A stretch of 64,000 nucleotides of DNA from an uncultured Saprospiraceae bacterium. GTDB lineage: Bacteria; Bacteroidota; Bacteroidia; Chitinophagales; Saprospiraceae. Shown here piece after piece: positions 33,131-41,906 of the stretch. The stretch covers positions 62,001-126,000 of the forward strand of contig CALGAW010000015.1 in assembly GCA_937959115.1 (NCBI GenBank). Direction: 5' to 3'. The notes beneath the pieces are model-generated. The model worked only from the letters and a program-made list of their open reading frames with translations. It did not search any database and was not told the origin of the DNA. The translations under genes and the position numbers were made by a program. Each line of letters begins with the position of its first letter. Position 1 is the first letter of the stretch.

Positions 33131-34276
33131 TTATGGTTTGTCAATAATTAATCGTTTTGTAGAGAGTACTTTACCCGCATCATTTTGAACACTCATCAAA
33201 TAACTGCCTCTCGGATAATCAGAAGTGTCGAAGAAGATTGTCGCATCTTCCATCAAACTATGTTGTTCTGAATGCAGCTGTTGGCCAAGCAAACTGAATA
33301 CGTTAATGGTATAGTCACCTGCTTTCAGTCCACTAAACTCTATATTCAATTCATTAACCGCTGGGTTAGGATAAATTTTAACGGCTCCAGGAATAAAGGT
33401 TACATTTTTATTGTTTACTTCATTGGCTGGTCGCAACCAGCGGGCTGTTCTTGTTGTATAAAGATAAGAGTTACCCCATTCCATGTCGATTTCAACAATG
33501 TTTTGTGACGTATTCGCATCTTTATAAATAAACGTCCAAAGTGTATCGTGCCCTGCATCAGGAGAATAATTTGATACATCTGTCCACCCCAAAAATCCAG
33601 CTTTCGCAAATATTTCTGTATAACGATATTCTATTCTACTAATTCTTATTACATCATATGAGCCAGTTGGTGTGATCAGCGTTCCAAAGGCATCAACAGT
33701 ATCCACTATCGTTGCTTGGTAAAGAATAGTTGCAGAATCAACAGTTATTGGGAATTGCCCATTAGGAATAATGCTGCCATCTATTTCAACATAAAACTCA
33801 CCATAATCAGAAAACACATCTCCATAAGTCATTGGTGTATTGTGGATGATTACTGGATCTGTAAAGCCTGCAGTGATCTCTGCACCCAATAAATTGAAAG
33901 GGTCGCCATGAAAGCCATGCACCTCAATGTCAGATGTTCCTTTTACGCAATAACCTTCTCCACCAAAAAATGGCAAAATAATGTTGGTGTTAGGAAATGA
34001 ATCAGGAACATCTCCATCGACTGCATCTTTTACGTACTCCAGATATTCAAATTCATTCTCCAAGTGGGAGTTTGTTCCAACGCCTGTATTAAAATCCCAA
34101 GTTACTGCTGTACTAGAAGGTGGTGTCATACCCGTTAAAACTGTTAAACTGTCAACAGCAAAAGCCCAAGGATCACCTGGAGAGGGAAGGGTAGCGTTGG
34201 TGACCGTTATCTGACTAAATCCTTGTAAATGAAGGGTGAAAATGGCCAGAGCAAGTATAAGTATTCGTTGTATCAT
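33131..34276 (-). CDS. T9SS type A cargo protein of unknown function
   Basis: This is a 381-residue exported protein. ATG at 34276 starts a signal peptide (MIQRILILALAIFTLHLQGFSQ); the longer frame at 34342 would put 22 residues in front of it. The body (about 25-300) is beta-rich with no family I know. The C-terminal 80 residues are a type A sorting domain: KIYPNPAVNELNIEFSGL, then a strand pattern, then GSYLMSVQN and a terminal basic-hydrophobic strand STKRLIIDKP. Such domains direct export through SprA and are usually removed. The ABC exporter gene upstream is on the same strand 112 bases away. Confidence 0.82.
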   Translation of the reverse strand: MIQRILILALAIFTLHLQGFSQITVTNATLPSPGDPWAFAVDSLTVLTGMTPPSSTAVTWDFNTGVGTNSHLENEFEYLEYVKDAVDGDVPDSFPNTNIILPFFGGEGYCVKGTSDIEVHGFHGDPFNLLGAEITAGFTDPVIIHNTPMTYGDVFSDYGEFYVEIDGSIIPNGQFPITVDSATILYQATIVDTVDAFGTLITPTGSYDVIRISRIEYRYTEIFAKAGFLGWTDVSNYSPDAGHDTLWTFIYKDANTSQNIVEIDMEWGNSYLYTTRTARWLRPANEVNNKNVTFIPGAVKIYPNPAVNELNIEFSGLKAGDYTINVFSLLGQQLHSEQHSLMEDATIFFDTSDYPRGSYLMSVQNDAGKVLSTKRLIIDKP

Positions 34277-34388
34277 ATTGTAGTCATTTCGTAATTCGTA
34301 ATAAGTGTAAAACGCAACAAAATTGGGAAACGCTGCACTCAAATAATTGTTCGCATTAATCTTGCCAACTTTGTCTCATATGTTATTT

Positions 34389-36200
34389 TTAAAATTCTTG
34401 TAGTTTTGCCAACTTACTGTAAGAACCGCCCTTTGAAACTAATTCCTCATGGTTCCCGCTTTCAACAATGCGACCATCCTGCAAAACAATTATGGTATCC
34501 GCATACCGAATCGTAGATAACCTGTGCGCTATTACAAAGGAGGTGCGCCCTTCCATTACGTTTATCAGTGCATCCTGAACCAGTTTTTCTGAGGCGGCAT
34601 CAAGGGAACTAGTTGCTTCATCCAATATCAAAATGGGAGGATTTTTAAGTAATGCCCTAGCGATGGTAATTCGTTGCTTTTGGCCACCACTTAGCTTGTC
34701 TCCTCTGTCACCAATATTAGTTTGGTAGCCATTTGGTAATTCAGTTATGAAATCATGAGCGTTTGCTACTTTTGCAGCCTCTATGACATGTTGTTCTGTT
34801 GCATTCTCAATGCCAAAGGCAATGTTGTTGAATACGGTATCATTGAAGAGTATCGGGTCTTGAGATACAATTCCCATTTGTTCTCTTAACTGATTGATAT
34901 CATAGGATTTAATATTAACACCATCAATTAAAATCGCTCCTTGGCTTACCTCATAAAATCGCATCAGCAAATCAGCAATCGTTGACTTTCCTCCACCAGA
35001 TGGTCCCACAATGGCAAGTGTTTGCCCACGTTTAATCGTTAAGTTAATATTTGATAAAACAGGTTGATCCGTATAAGCAAACGATACAGAATCAAACATA
35101 ATTTCATCCTTGAATGATTCAATTGCAATTGGATTTTCTTGATTTTTTATTGCTATCGGAGCTCCTAGGATTTCACCTACCCGCTCTGAGGCCGCAATTC
35201 CTTTTTGAACATTGTAGTATGCCGTTGAAAAAGACTTCGCTGGGTTTATGATTTGATAGAAAATACCAAGGTAAACCATAAATGCCGCGGCTTCCAATTG
35301 TCCCTCAAACACCTCCTGCGCTCCATACCATAGCAGCACCACAAAAACAGACACGCCTAGAAACTCTGATAACGGGGAAGAGAGGTCCTTTCGCCATAGT
35401 AACTGGGTCATAGTATCTCGATAGGCGTTGTTTTCTTTGCCAAAGACTTTAGCAACTTGGTTCTGAGCTGTAAATCCTTTTATGATACGTAATCCGCCAA
35501 GTGTCTCTTCTAGTGTAGACAACAGTCCTCCAAGTAATTCTTGAGCGATAGCTGACTTCCGTTTCAGTGTTTTTCCGACTCCACCAATCAATACGGCTGT
35601 GATGATTAACAAAATAAACACAAAAAAGGTCAGTTTGGCACTCATCAGTAAAAGGATAGCCAGTGACACTATAATCATGATCGGTTCTCGGAAAATTGCT
35701 TCGATGGCATTGAGTACGCTCCATTCTATTTCCTGGACATCAGCAGTCATGCGTGCCATAATATCGCCTTTTCGCTTCTCAGAAAAGTAGGAAAGTGGTA
35801 GCTGTACCATCTTTTGAAAGAGTTGTTGCCGAATGTCACGAACCACACCAGTGCGCACAGAGGCCATCATCATTATTGCTAGGTAGCGAAATAGGTTTTT
35901 GAGAAAAAACACCACCACAATACTGATACAAATCATGGTCAACGCTTTTGCTTGTCCATGCTCCGTAATAAAACTGACAAACTGATATTGCAGAAATCCC
36001 GCAATCGCTTCTTTGTTCCAAGCAAAAGAAACTGGGTCTACTTGTTGTGGTATAGAGCTGAATAATACTTTTAGGAAGGGCCATAATAATCCGATAGATA
36101 GCGTAGAGAATACTACATACAATAGATTGAACACTATATTTAGAATAGCGTTTATTCTGTAATTTCGAACATATTTAAGTAGGCGCCAGAAGCTGCTCAA
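34389..36200 (-). CDS. ABC exporter, MsbA-like (fused permease and ATPase)
   Basis: This 603-residue half-transporter has an N-terminal six-helix permease domain (about 15-320; for example ILNIVFNLLYVVFSTLSIGLL) and a C-terminal ATPase. Walker A GPSGGGKST is near residue 395, the signature LSGGQKQR precedes the Walker B ILILDEATSSLD, and an H-loop histidine follows in SFVIAHRLST. The order and size fit the MsbA/multidrug exporter class, which dimerises and moves lipids or hydrophobic compounds outward. The substrate cannot be read from the sequence. It follows the flavin reductase-like gene by 67 bases, so they may share a transcript. Confidence 0.9.
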   Translation of the reverse strand: MSSFWRLLKYVRNYRINAILNIVFNLLYVVFSTLSIGLLWPFLKVLFSSIPQQVDPVSFAWNKEAIAGFLQYQFVSFITEHGQAKALTMICISIVVVFFLKNLFRYLAIMMMASVRTGVVRDIRQQLFQKMVQLPLSYFSEKRKGDIMARMTADVQEIEWSVLNAIEAIFREPIMIIVSLAILLLMSAKLTFFVFILLIITAVLIGGVGKTLKRKSAIAQELLGGLLSTLEETLGGLRIIKGFTAQNQVAKVFGKENNAYRDTMTQLLWRKDLSSPLSEFLGVSVFVVLLWYGAQEVFEGQLEAAAFMVYLGIFYQIINPAKSFSTAYYNVQKGIAASERVGEILGAPIAIKNQENPIAIESFKDEIMFDSVSFAYTDQPVLSNINLTIKRGQTLAIVGPSGGGKSTIADLLMRFYEVSQGAILIDGVNIKSYDINQLREQMGIVSQDPILFNDTVFNNIAFGIENATEQHVIEAAKVANAHDFITELPNGYQTNIGDRGDKLSGGQKQRITIARALLKNPPILILDEATSSLDAASEKLVQDALINVMEGRTSFVIAHRLSTIRYADTIIVLQDGRIVESGNHEELVSKGGSYSKLAKLQEF

Positions 36201-36267
36201 AGTGATTTCTGTTTAGTGGTTGCTCAAAATTAAGTTTTTTTATGCAATTGAAGCACCTTTTGGTTCC

Positions 36268-36915
36268 TTAACCTGATATGACTCTTGTTTTCTGGTTTGG
36301 TCGAGCAAACTCAAATCGGTTTAACTGTTGACAGGTATAGTAAGTATCTAAGCCGCCAATCCCAATACCGTGAAGCATTTCTAGGTTGATATGGCCATCT
36401 TCTAAAACGCTTGATTTTGGTAAAATTAACTGCTCGATTTTTCCTACAATTAGAATTGTTCCATTGGCTTTGATTTCCTGTTCTTCAACATAGGATAATC
36501 CAATTTTTATGTGGCTTTCCTCTACAAACGGTGCTTTAAAATCATTAAGCCAGTATTCCGTAAGATCACAAGCCTCAAATTCAGAGATTTCTGCAGGGTA
36601 TTTTGCTGATGTCTGATGGGCTTGCTGGTGAATAGAAGCTGTAATCTGATTGATTGTAAAACAGCCAGTTTCCTTGATGTTATTATAGGTTTGGCGTTCG
36701 ACAGTTAGCGGGCGAAGTAGAAACCCTAGATAAGGTGGGTTGGCGCCAACATGAATGACGGAATTAAAAACGGCAACATTTGTTATTCTATTTTTACTTG
36801 CAGAACCAATTAGATTGGCACTTTTGATTCCCGAGATTTTATTAATCAAATTAATACGATAATATTTCTCTAGATTTAGAAGTGCATTATGATCAAATAC
36901 TAGTTTATCTTCCAT
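36268..36915 (-). CDS. flavin reductase-like FMN-binding protein
   Basis: This 215-residue protein has the split-barrel fold pattern of flavin reductase-like proteins: NKISGIKSANLIGSASKNRITNVAVFNSV followed by the loop PPYLGFLLRP, then ETGCFTINQ and a helical segment with HQTSAKYPAEISEFE, then a final strand with ILIVGKIEQLIL. These bind FMN and reduce flavins or act in aromatic metabolism; the substrate is not evident. The upstream M36 gene ends nine bases before its ATG, an odd operon partner for a secreted protease, and the ABC exporter follows. Confidence 0.82.
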   Translation of the reverse strand: MEDKLVFDHNALLNLEKYYRINLINKISGIKSANLIGSASKNRITNVAVFNSVIHVGANPPYLGFLLRPLTVERQTYNNIKETGCFTINQITASIHQQAHQTSAKYPAEISEFEACDLTEYWLNDFKAPFVEESHIKIGLSYVEEQEIKANGTILIVGKIEQLILPKSSVLEDGHINLEMLHGIGIGGLDTYYTCQQLNRFEFARPNQKTRVISG

Positions 36916-36924
36916 AGTTCTAAT

Positions 36925-39900
36925 TTACTCTATCTTCAATATTTTTTGGATAATATTAAAATGATCATCTTCATATTGAATATAATAAACACCACTTGAC
37001 AAATAATCGATCTCTAACTGATGTTGATAAGCGTTGTTCCATTCAATCGGTAGTTTCAGAATTGATTTTCCTACAACGTCAACAATAGAAATGGTCCCTT
37101 TGTTCGAATATCCAGCTAGCTCTAAGCTAAACAACAGCTGATTGGAAAACGGATTAGGAGTAGCGAGCATAGTCAATTCTTCATCAGTTTGAAAGTTCTC
37201 GACAGGAGTAGTATCGCAGCCATCAGGAATTCCATCACCATCTGAATCAACAGTATCATCGTATCCTGGGCAAATATCACAGCCATCAGGAACGCTATCG
37301 ATATCTGAATCAACAGTATCATCGTACCCTGGGCAACTATCACAGCCATCAGGAACACCATCGATATCTGAATCAACAGTATCATCGTATCCTAGGCAAC
37401 TATCGCATCCGTCAGGAACTCCATCACTATCTGTGTCAACAGTATCATCGTATCCTGGACAAACATCTTGGGCATCACAAACGGTATCATTGTCCGAATC
37501 CTGAAAGGTACCCGAACAATTGCAGAAGGCATCAAAAATATCATTGACAGTACAAGAGTCATTATCATCACAAGTTCCTCCTAAGCAAGCTGTGATGTCC
37601 ACTGTAATCTTATCTAGTGCCATGTCTGAAGTGTAACTACCATAGGTGGACCCTGAAATCCTATAAGAAAGTGTTCCTCCAACATAGTTTGTAAGGTCTA
37701 CAGTTGCTTGGTTCCAAGCATTTCCTTGGTCACCAGATTGTGACCATACTTGTGTCCAGATATTTCCAGTATCTACAGTCACCTCTATGGTCATCAACCC
37801 CATTGTTGTTCCCCACATGTGATACCAAAAGTCAATAGAGGCAGTTCCTGCTTGGCTTAAATCATAACACCCACTTTCAAATGCGGAGCGTTTACTAGGG
37901 AAATTTGGCAAGGAAGATTCTGTATAGAAGTAGTTGGCTCCTTCGTAGGCTGCAGTAGGACCAGTACTCCCAGAAGCGGTCGGCCCAGTGTTAATCTCCC
38001 AATCGAAATCGTCACCTGGATATTGACAAATTAGTTTTACATCCGGTTCAAAATCTTCTGTATGTGGATAGGTCGTTATTAGGGATGCACAATTATCACA
38101 AGATACATTATCACAGCCATCTGGTATGTTATCTCCATCAAAATCCTCATCATCAGGGAACCCAGGACAAGCATCTTCTGCATCACATACGCCATCATTG
38201 TCGCTGTCTTGGAACGTTCCTTGGCAAATACAATTAGTGGTAAACACATCTCCTGTTGTACAGTTGTTGTTGTCATCGCAACTAGCACCCGGAGTACAGT
38301 TGGCTGGACCGGCACGGACTACAATTTTATCTAGGGCAAAGTCTGAGGTGTAATAAGATCCTACCGTGGCGACAAATCGATACGACATGATACCACCCGC
38401 GAGATTACTGACATCGATCAATTCAAACTGCCATAGGTCGCCCTGATCTCCCGTTTTTGACCAGACGCTTGTCCACGTAGCACCAGTGTCAGAAGATACT
38501 TCAAGATTGACTGTTCCCATATCAACACCGTACATGTGATACCAAAAATCGAGTGTGGCAACTCCTGCGCTTGTCAAGTCGTAACAACCACTTTGAAAAC
38601 TGGCTGTTTTATAGGGATAGTTTGGATTCGATGATTCAATATAAAAATAATTGTTTCCCTCATATGCAGCAGTAGGCCCCGTATTGGTAGAGGGCGTTGT
38701 TCCACTTCGAATTGTCCAATTAAAATCATCTCCAGAAAACTGACAAATTTCTTTCACATCTGGCTCAAAGTCTTCAATATGCGGGAAGGAGTTGATTAAT
38801 TGAGTACAAGAATTACAAGCAGTTTGGCTATCGCAAAAATCAGGTATTCCATCACCATCTAGATCTTGATTGTCATTACCACCAGGACAAATATCATTAA
38901 AATCGCAGACCCCATCACCATCAGAATCTTCAAAGGTTCCTTCACAGAAGCAGATGTTATTTAATACATCATTTGTTGTGCAAGGATCATTGTCGTTACA
39001 AGGAGTTCCAACGGTACAGTTTGGCGTGGTAACATTAATGTCATCAAATGCAAATCCGTCAGTAGGGACGGAATAGTTGTCATACTGCTGAAATTTCACA
39101 ATAAATGAATCTGTAAGAGACAATCCATTGGCCAACGCCAATTGAGAAAGATTCATGAGAACTAGGGTATAATTAGTAGGGTCATCAGTAAAATCGAATA
39201 CCTTTACATAGTTGGCTCCCGCATCATCAGAAAGAAACAAACCATCTTCAGGATCGTTTTCATCTCCAAACTCTTTGTAGTAAAAGGAGAGGTTAACAGC
39301 GGTCTCTCCTGCCAACTTAAGCCCTAAGGTGGCCTCGTTTTGAGAGTAGGTGCCAATGTTATCCGTATCCATGGTCATGTGATAACCACCATTGTGTGGT
39401 GTGTTTTGGCTGGAAACAAGGATTCTACCTCCAATATCTGAAGAAGTAGAACACCAGAAGGTGTCAAGCTGACCTAGCTCAAAACCTGTTGTATAAGGAA
39501 TCGAAGTATAGTTTTGAACACAAGGAAGACCAGGCTGTGTGATGGTGTAGTTGACAATGTAAGAGCTATCACAAGAAAGCTCAATAATACCAGTTCTCAA
39601 TGTAAACCCAGGGTTAGGCAACGCATCAAAGCTAATTATTGGATTTCCAACGCCCGAAGTAGAGTCAAGTGTAATCCAAGGAACAAGAGAAGTCGCCGTC
39701 CAAAGACTGTCAGCCACTAGACTGAAGGTTGAATCTGTAGCGCCCAACGGACTAATGAATTTACTATTCGGTCCATCAATGGCGAGGATACATCCAGTTC
39801 CTCCGCAACTTGTAGGAAGGTTGTAGGCTTCTATTCCATCAGAAACACTTGCAGAAGATCCTTGACTTGCATTCACTCCTAAGCCTCTTTTGGCAAAAGC

Positions 39901-41676
39901 GCCCCAGATGAGGCATTGATTTGCACCAGCATATAGCGCTTGGTCTGCAGCAAGAATTGCATTTCTACCATCTACAAAACCAGGGTTACAAGATTGTAGT
40001 TTCAAGCCTTCTGAAACAAGGGCAAGAGATATATTGTTTCCACCAGTTCCATTATAAATGTCAGTGTCAAAGCCATGTTGGTCAATTAAATCCCATGTCA
40101 TATCCCATAGCATGGTTGCCCAAACGTTTCCTACACCATGCGGTACGCTCACATTTGCAATATCGTTGTAAGTTGCATTGTTTATAGCCATGTCTGTATT
40201 ATAAGTAAAAGGACGGATGCCATTTGGATTATCATAAAACCAAGAGCCATAAGGCCTCGAATCTGTTCTGGTATCAGTTGCCTCTATAGTAAGCATTAAG
40301 GCAAGGTAATCACTCCATCCTTCTCCCATCTGTTCTTGATTACTGATACAGCTAGTGGTGGATGGACCTCCCGCAAGCCGTCTTGACCAACCATGTGCAT
40401 ACTCATGTGTAATGGTGGTGTTATTGTAAGCACCATCACGAATTCCTTGGCAGAGAAATAAGGTCATTGTTCCTGGAGCGCCATCTGGAGAAGAGCCGAA
40501 TGTCCCATTGCAATTATTGCTTGTTTGCACTCGAATGTTCACGATGTCACCATCTACACCACCTCTTCCATAATTGTTTACTTGGAAGTTACCAGAAGCT
40601 TCATCAAACCCATATTGATAAAGAATATCATGGGTTTTGTTTCCCCAATAAAAGGCATTTGTCATCGCCGCATCTTCGTACAAGTTAGGATCAAGGGTGA
40701 TGTCCAGTGGATAGTCAAATGTCAAGGCTGTGCCACCATCTGGACTATAGCCAGCATTGTCTCCATCATCATAGGCATGGATGTTGTTTCCTTGTGTTGT
40801 TGTGAATTCCGCTCCTGCTATACCATCGGTGTCATGCCATCCGAACGGAGAGGCAAGAGAATCATCTGGATTCGATACTAAAGTTCTGACGCCATCTGTT
40901 GGGTCCGAGAGCGGCAAATCAAATACACGGTAGCTTCCAGCAAAAGATGTTGGATGGTCTTCACAGTGTTCAAACGCTATTTTATTTGTGGTCGGATGTG
41001 CTGAACATACATGATCTGTATTGCCATGTTTACAGTGAAGAATCATGTTTTGTTTCTCCAGTAACTCACCCGTTGAAGCATCAATTTTCATGTTCCACCA
41101 GTCATTGCTATTGATCGGTTTTATGGATAGATCCCAAGCCAATTCAATCTCCCCCTCTACCTTTTGGAAGAAGACCAGTTTTGCAGGAATCTCTTCAGAA
41201 GAAAGCATGTATTTACTGATCGTTTGTTGCTGGTTTGCTTGGTTGCTAGTTTTTAAGGTGTATAATTCACCGATTTCTGAGTGATTGAGCGCTTTTGCTG
41301 CTTGTTGGATAGCTTCTATTGCAGTAATTGATGGTACTACTGTTTTTATCTTTGACTGGAGTTGTGTTGCGAATTGATTATTTAGTTGAATAATTTTACC
41401 ATTAGGCATTAGGTGAATACTTGAAATGGCCTGATAGATTTCAATTCCTTGATAATACTGATAAATATATGAATGATGCACGCCTGACAAGGAGCTAACA
41501 TGCTGATCTTTGATTTCAATTTCAACGAGATCTGTTGCTTGTAATTCTTGGCTCTTTTGCTGATTTAATAGGCTATTGCGCATTAGATCTAATATGTCCT
41601 GCTCATTTTTTAAAGCTTGACTGAAAAGGAACAAGGGTAGGAGAGTAATCAAAGCTAAAATCTTAACACTTTTCAT
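36925..41676 (-). CDS. secreted M36 metalloprotease with BACON, MAM-like, thrombospondin type 3 repeats and a type A domain
   Basis: This 1583-residue protease starts at 41676, which gives a clean signal peptide (MKSVKILALITLLPLFLFSQ); the longer frame at 41736 adds 20 residues. FTP/PepSY propeptide (about 40-210) is followed by the M36 domain with HEYAH at 424-428 and QMGEGWSDYLAL. Then come a BACON-like domain (about 655-740), three MAM/jelly-roll-like modules separated by short D-x-D-x-D-G-x-x-D segments, four 21-residue calcium-binding thrombospondin type 3 repeats (about 1420-1510) and a type A sorting domain (TPNPFSNQLLFSLELAGY through YLSSGVYYIQYED). It is a paralog of the protease at 29036 with a different tail. 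A flavin reductase-like gene starts nine bases after it. Confidence 0.88.
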   Translation of the reverse strand: MKSVKILALITLLPLFLFSQALKNEQDILDLMRNSLLNQQKSQELQATDLVEIEIKDQHVSSLSGVHHSYIYQYYQGIEIYQAISSIHLMPNGKIIQLNNQFATQLQSKIKTVVPSITAIEAIQQAAKALNHSEIGELYTLKTSNQANQQQTISKYMLSSEEIPAKLVFFQKVEGEIELAWDLSIKPINSNDWWNMKIDASTGELLEKQNMILHCKHGNTDHVCSAHPTTNKIAFEHCEDHPTSFAGSYRVFDLPLSDPTDGVRTLVSNPDDSLASPFGWHDTDGIAGAEFTTTQGNNIHAYDDGDNAGYSPDGGTALTFDYPLDITLDPNLYEDAAMTNAFYWGNKTHDILYQYGFDEASGNFQVNNYGRGGVDGDIVNIRVQTSNNCNGTFGSSPDGAPGTMTLFLCQGIRDGAYNNTTITHEYAHGWSRRLAGGPSTTSCISNQEQMGEGWSDYLALMLTIEATDTRTDSRPYGSWFYDNPNGIRPFTYNTDMAINNATYNDIANVSVPHGVGNVWATMLWDMTWDLIDQHGFDTDIYNGTGGNNISLALVSEGLKLQSCNPGFVDGRNAILAADQALYAGANQCLIWGAFAKRGLGVNASQGSSASVSDGIEAYNLPTSCGGTGCILAIDGPNSKFISPLGATDSTFSLVADSLWTATSLVPWITLDSTSGVGNPIISFDALPNPGFTLRTGIIELSCDSSYIVNYTITQPGLPCVQNYTSIPYTTGFELGQLDTFWCSTSSDIGGRILVSSQNTPHNGGYHMTMDTDNIGTYSQNEATLGLKLAGETAVNLSFYYKEFGDENDPEDGLFLSDDAGANYVKVFDFTDDPTNYTLVLMNLSQLALANGLSLTDSFIVKFQQYDNYSVPTDGFAFDDINVTTPNCTVGTPCNDNDPCTTNDVLNNICFCEGTFEDSDGDGVCDFNDICPGGNDNQDLDGDGIPDFCDSQTACNSCTQLINSFPHIEDFEPDVKEICQFSGDDFNWTIRSGTTPSTNTGPTAAYEGNNYFYIESSNPNYPYKTASFQSGCYDLTSAGVATLDFWYHMYGVDMGTVNLEVSSDTGATWTSVWSKTGDQGDLWQFELIDVSNLAGGIMSYRFVATVGSYYTSDFALDKIVVRAGPANCTPGASCDDNNNCTTGDVFTTNCICQGTFQDSDNDGVCDAEDACPGFPDDEDFDGDNIPDGCDNVSCDNCASLITTYPHTEDFEPDVKLICQYPGDDFDWEINTGPTASGSTGPTAAYEGANYFYTESSLPNFPSKRSAFESGCYDLSQAGTASIDFWYHMWGTTMGLMTIEVTVDTGNIWTQVWSQSGDQGNAWNQATVDLTNYVGGTLSYRISGSTYGSYTSDMALDKITVDITACLGGTCDDNDSCTVNDIFDAFCNCSGTFQDSDNDTVCDAQDVCPGYDDTVDTDSDGVPDGCDSCLGYDDTVDSDIDGVPDGCDSCPGYDDTVDSDIDSVPDGCDICPGYDDTVDSDGDGIPDGCDTTPVENFQTDEELTMLATPNPFSNQLLFSLELAGYSNKGTISIVDVVGKSILKLPIEWNNAYQHQLEIDYLSSGVYYIQYEDDHFNIIQKILKIE
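37213..37465 (-). repeat. 63-bp tandem repeats coding thrombospondin type 3 motifs
   Basis: Four in-frame units of 63 bases each (21 residues, CPGYDDTVDSDxDGxPDGCD) lie inside the M36 gene. The phase is exact: ATCGCAGC/ATCACAGC marks recur at 37213, 37276, 37339 and 37402. Each unit has the DxDxDG calcium loop of thrombospondin type 3 repeats. The near-identity suggests recent copying. Confidence 0.88.
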
Positions 41677-41906
41677 AGTTTGATTTTTAGAAACAATGAG
41701 CAGGCAATTGGAGAAGGATTGAAACTTGGATTTCATTAATGAGTAAAAATACTAAATCTATCATTATCTAATAACTTTAATTTGATGATAAAGAAGATAA
41801 CCTGATTTAATGTTATATGAACGACAAAATTTTCTAGTAATACTTGGTAGTACTCTGGTCGCTTAATTATTTCTCATGATGACTCCATTAAAAATTAACC
41901 CTTAAA

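Noticed and set aside
37213-37465. Regular 63-base repeats that might be a CRISPR array
   Set aside because: There are no unique spacers; the whole 63-base unit repeats in frame and encodes calcium-binding thrombospondin type 3 motifs of the M36 protease.
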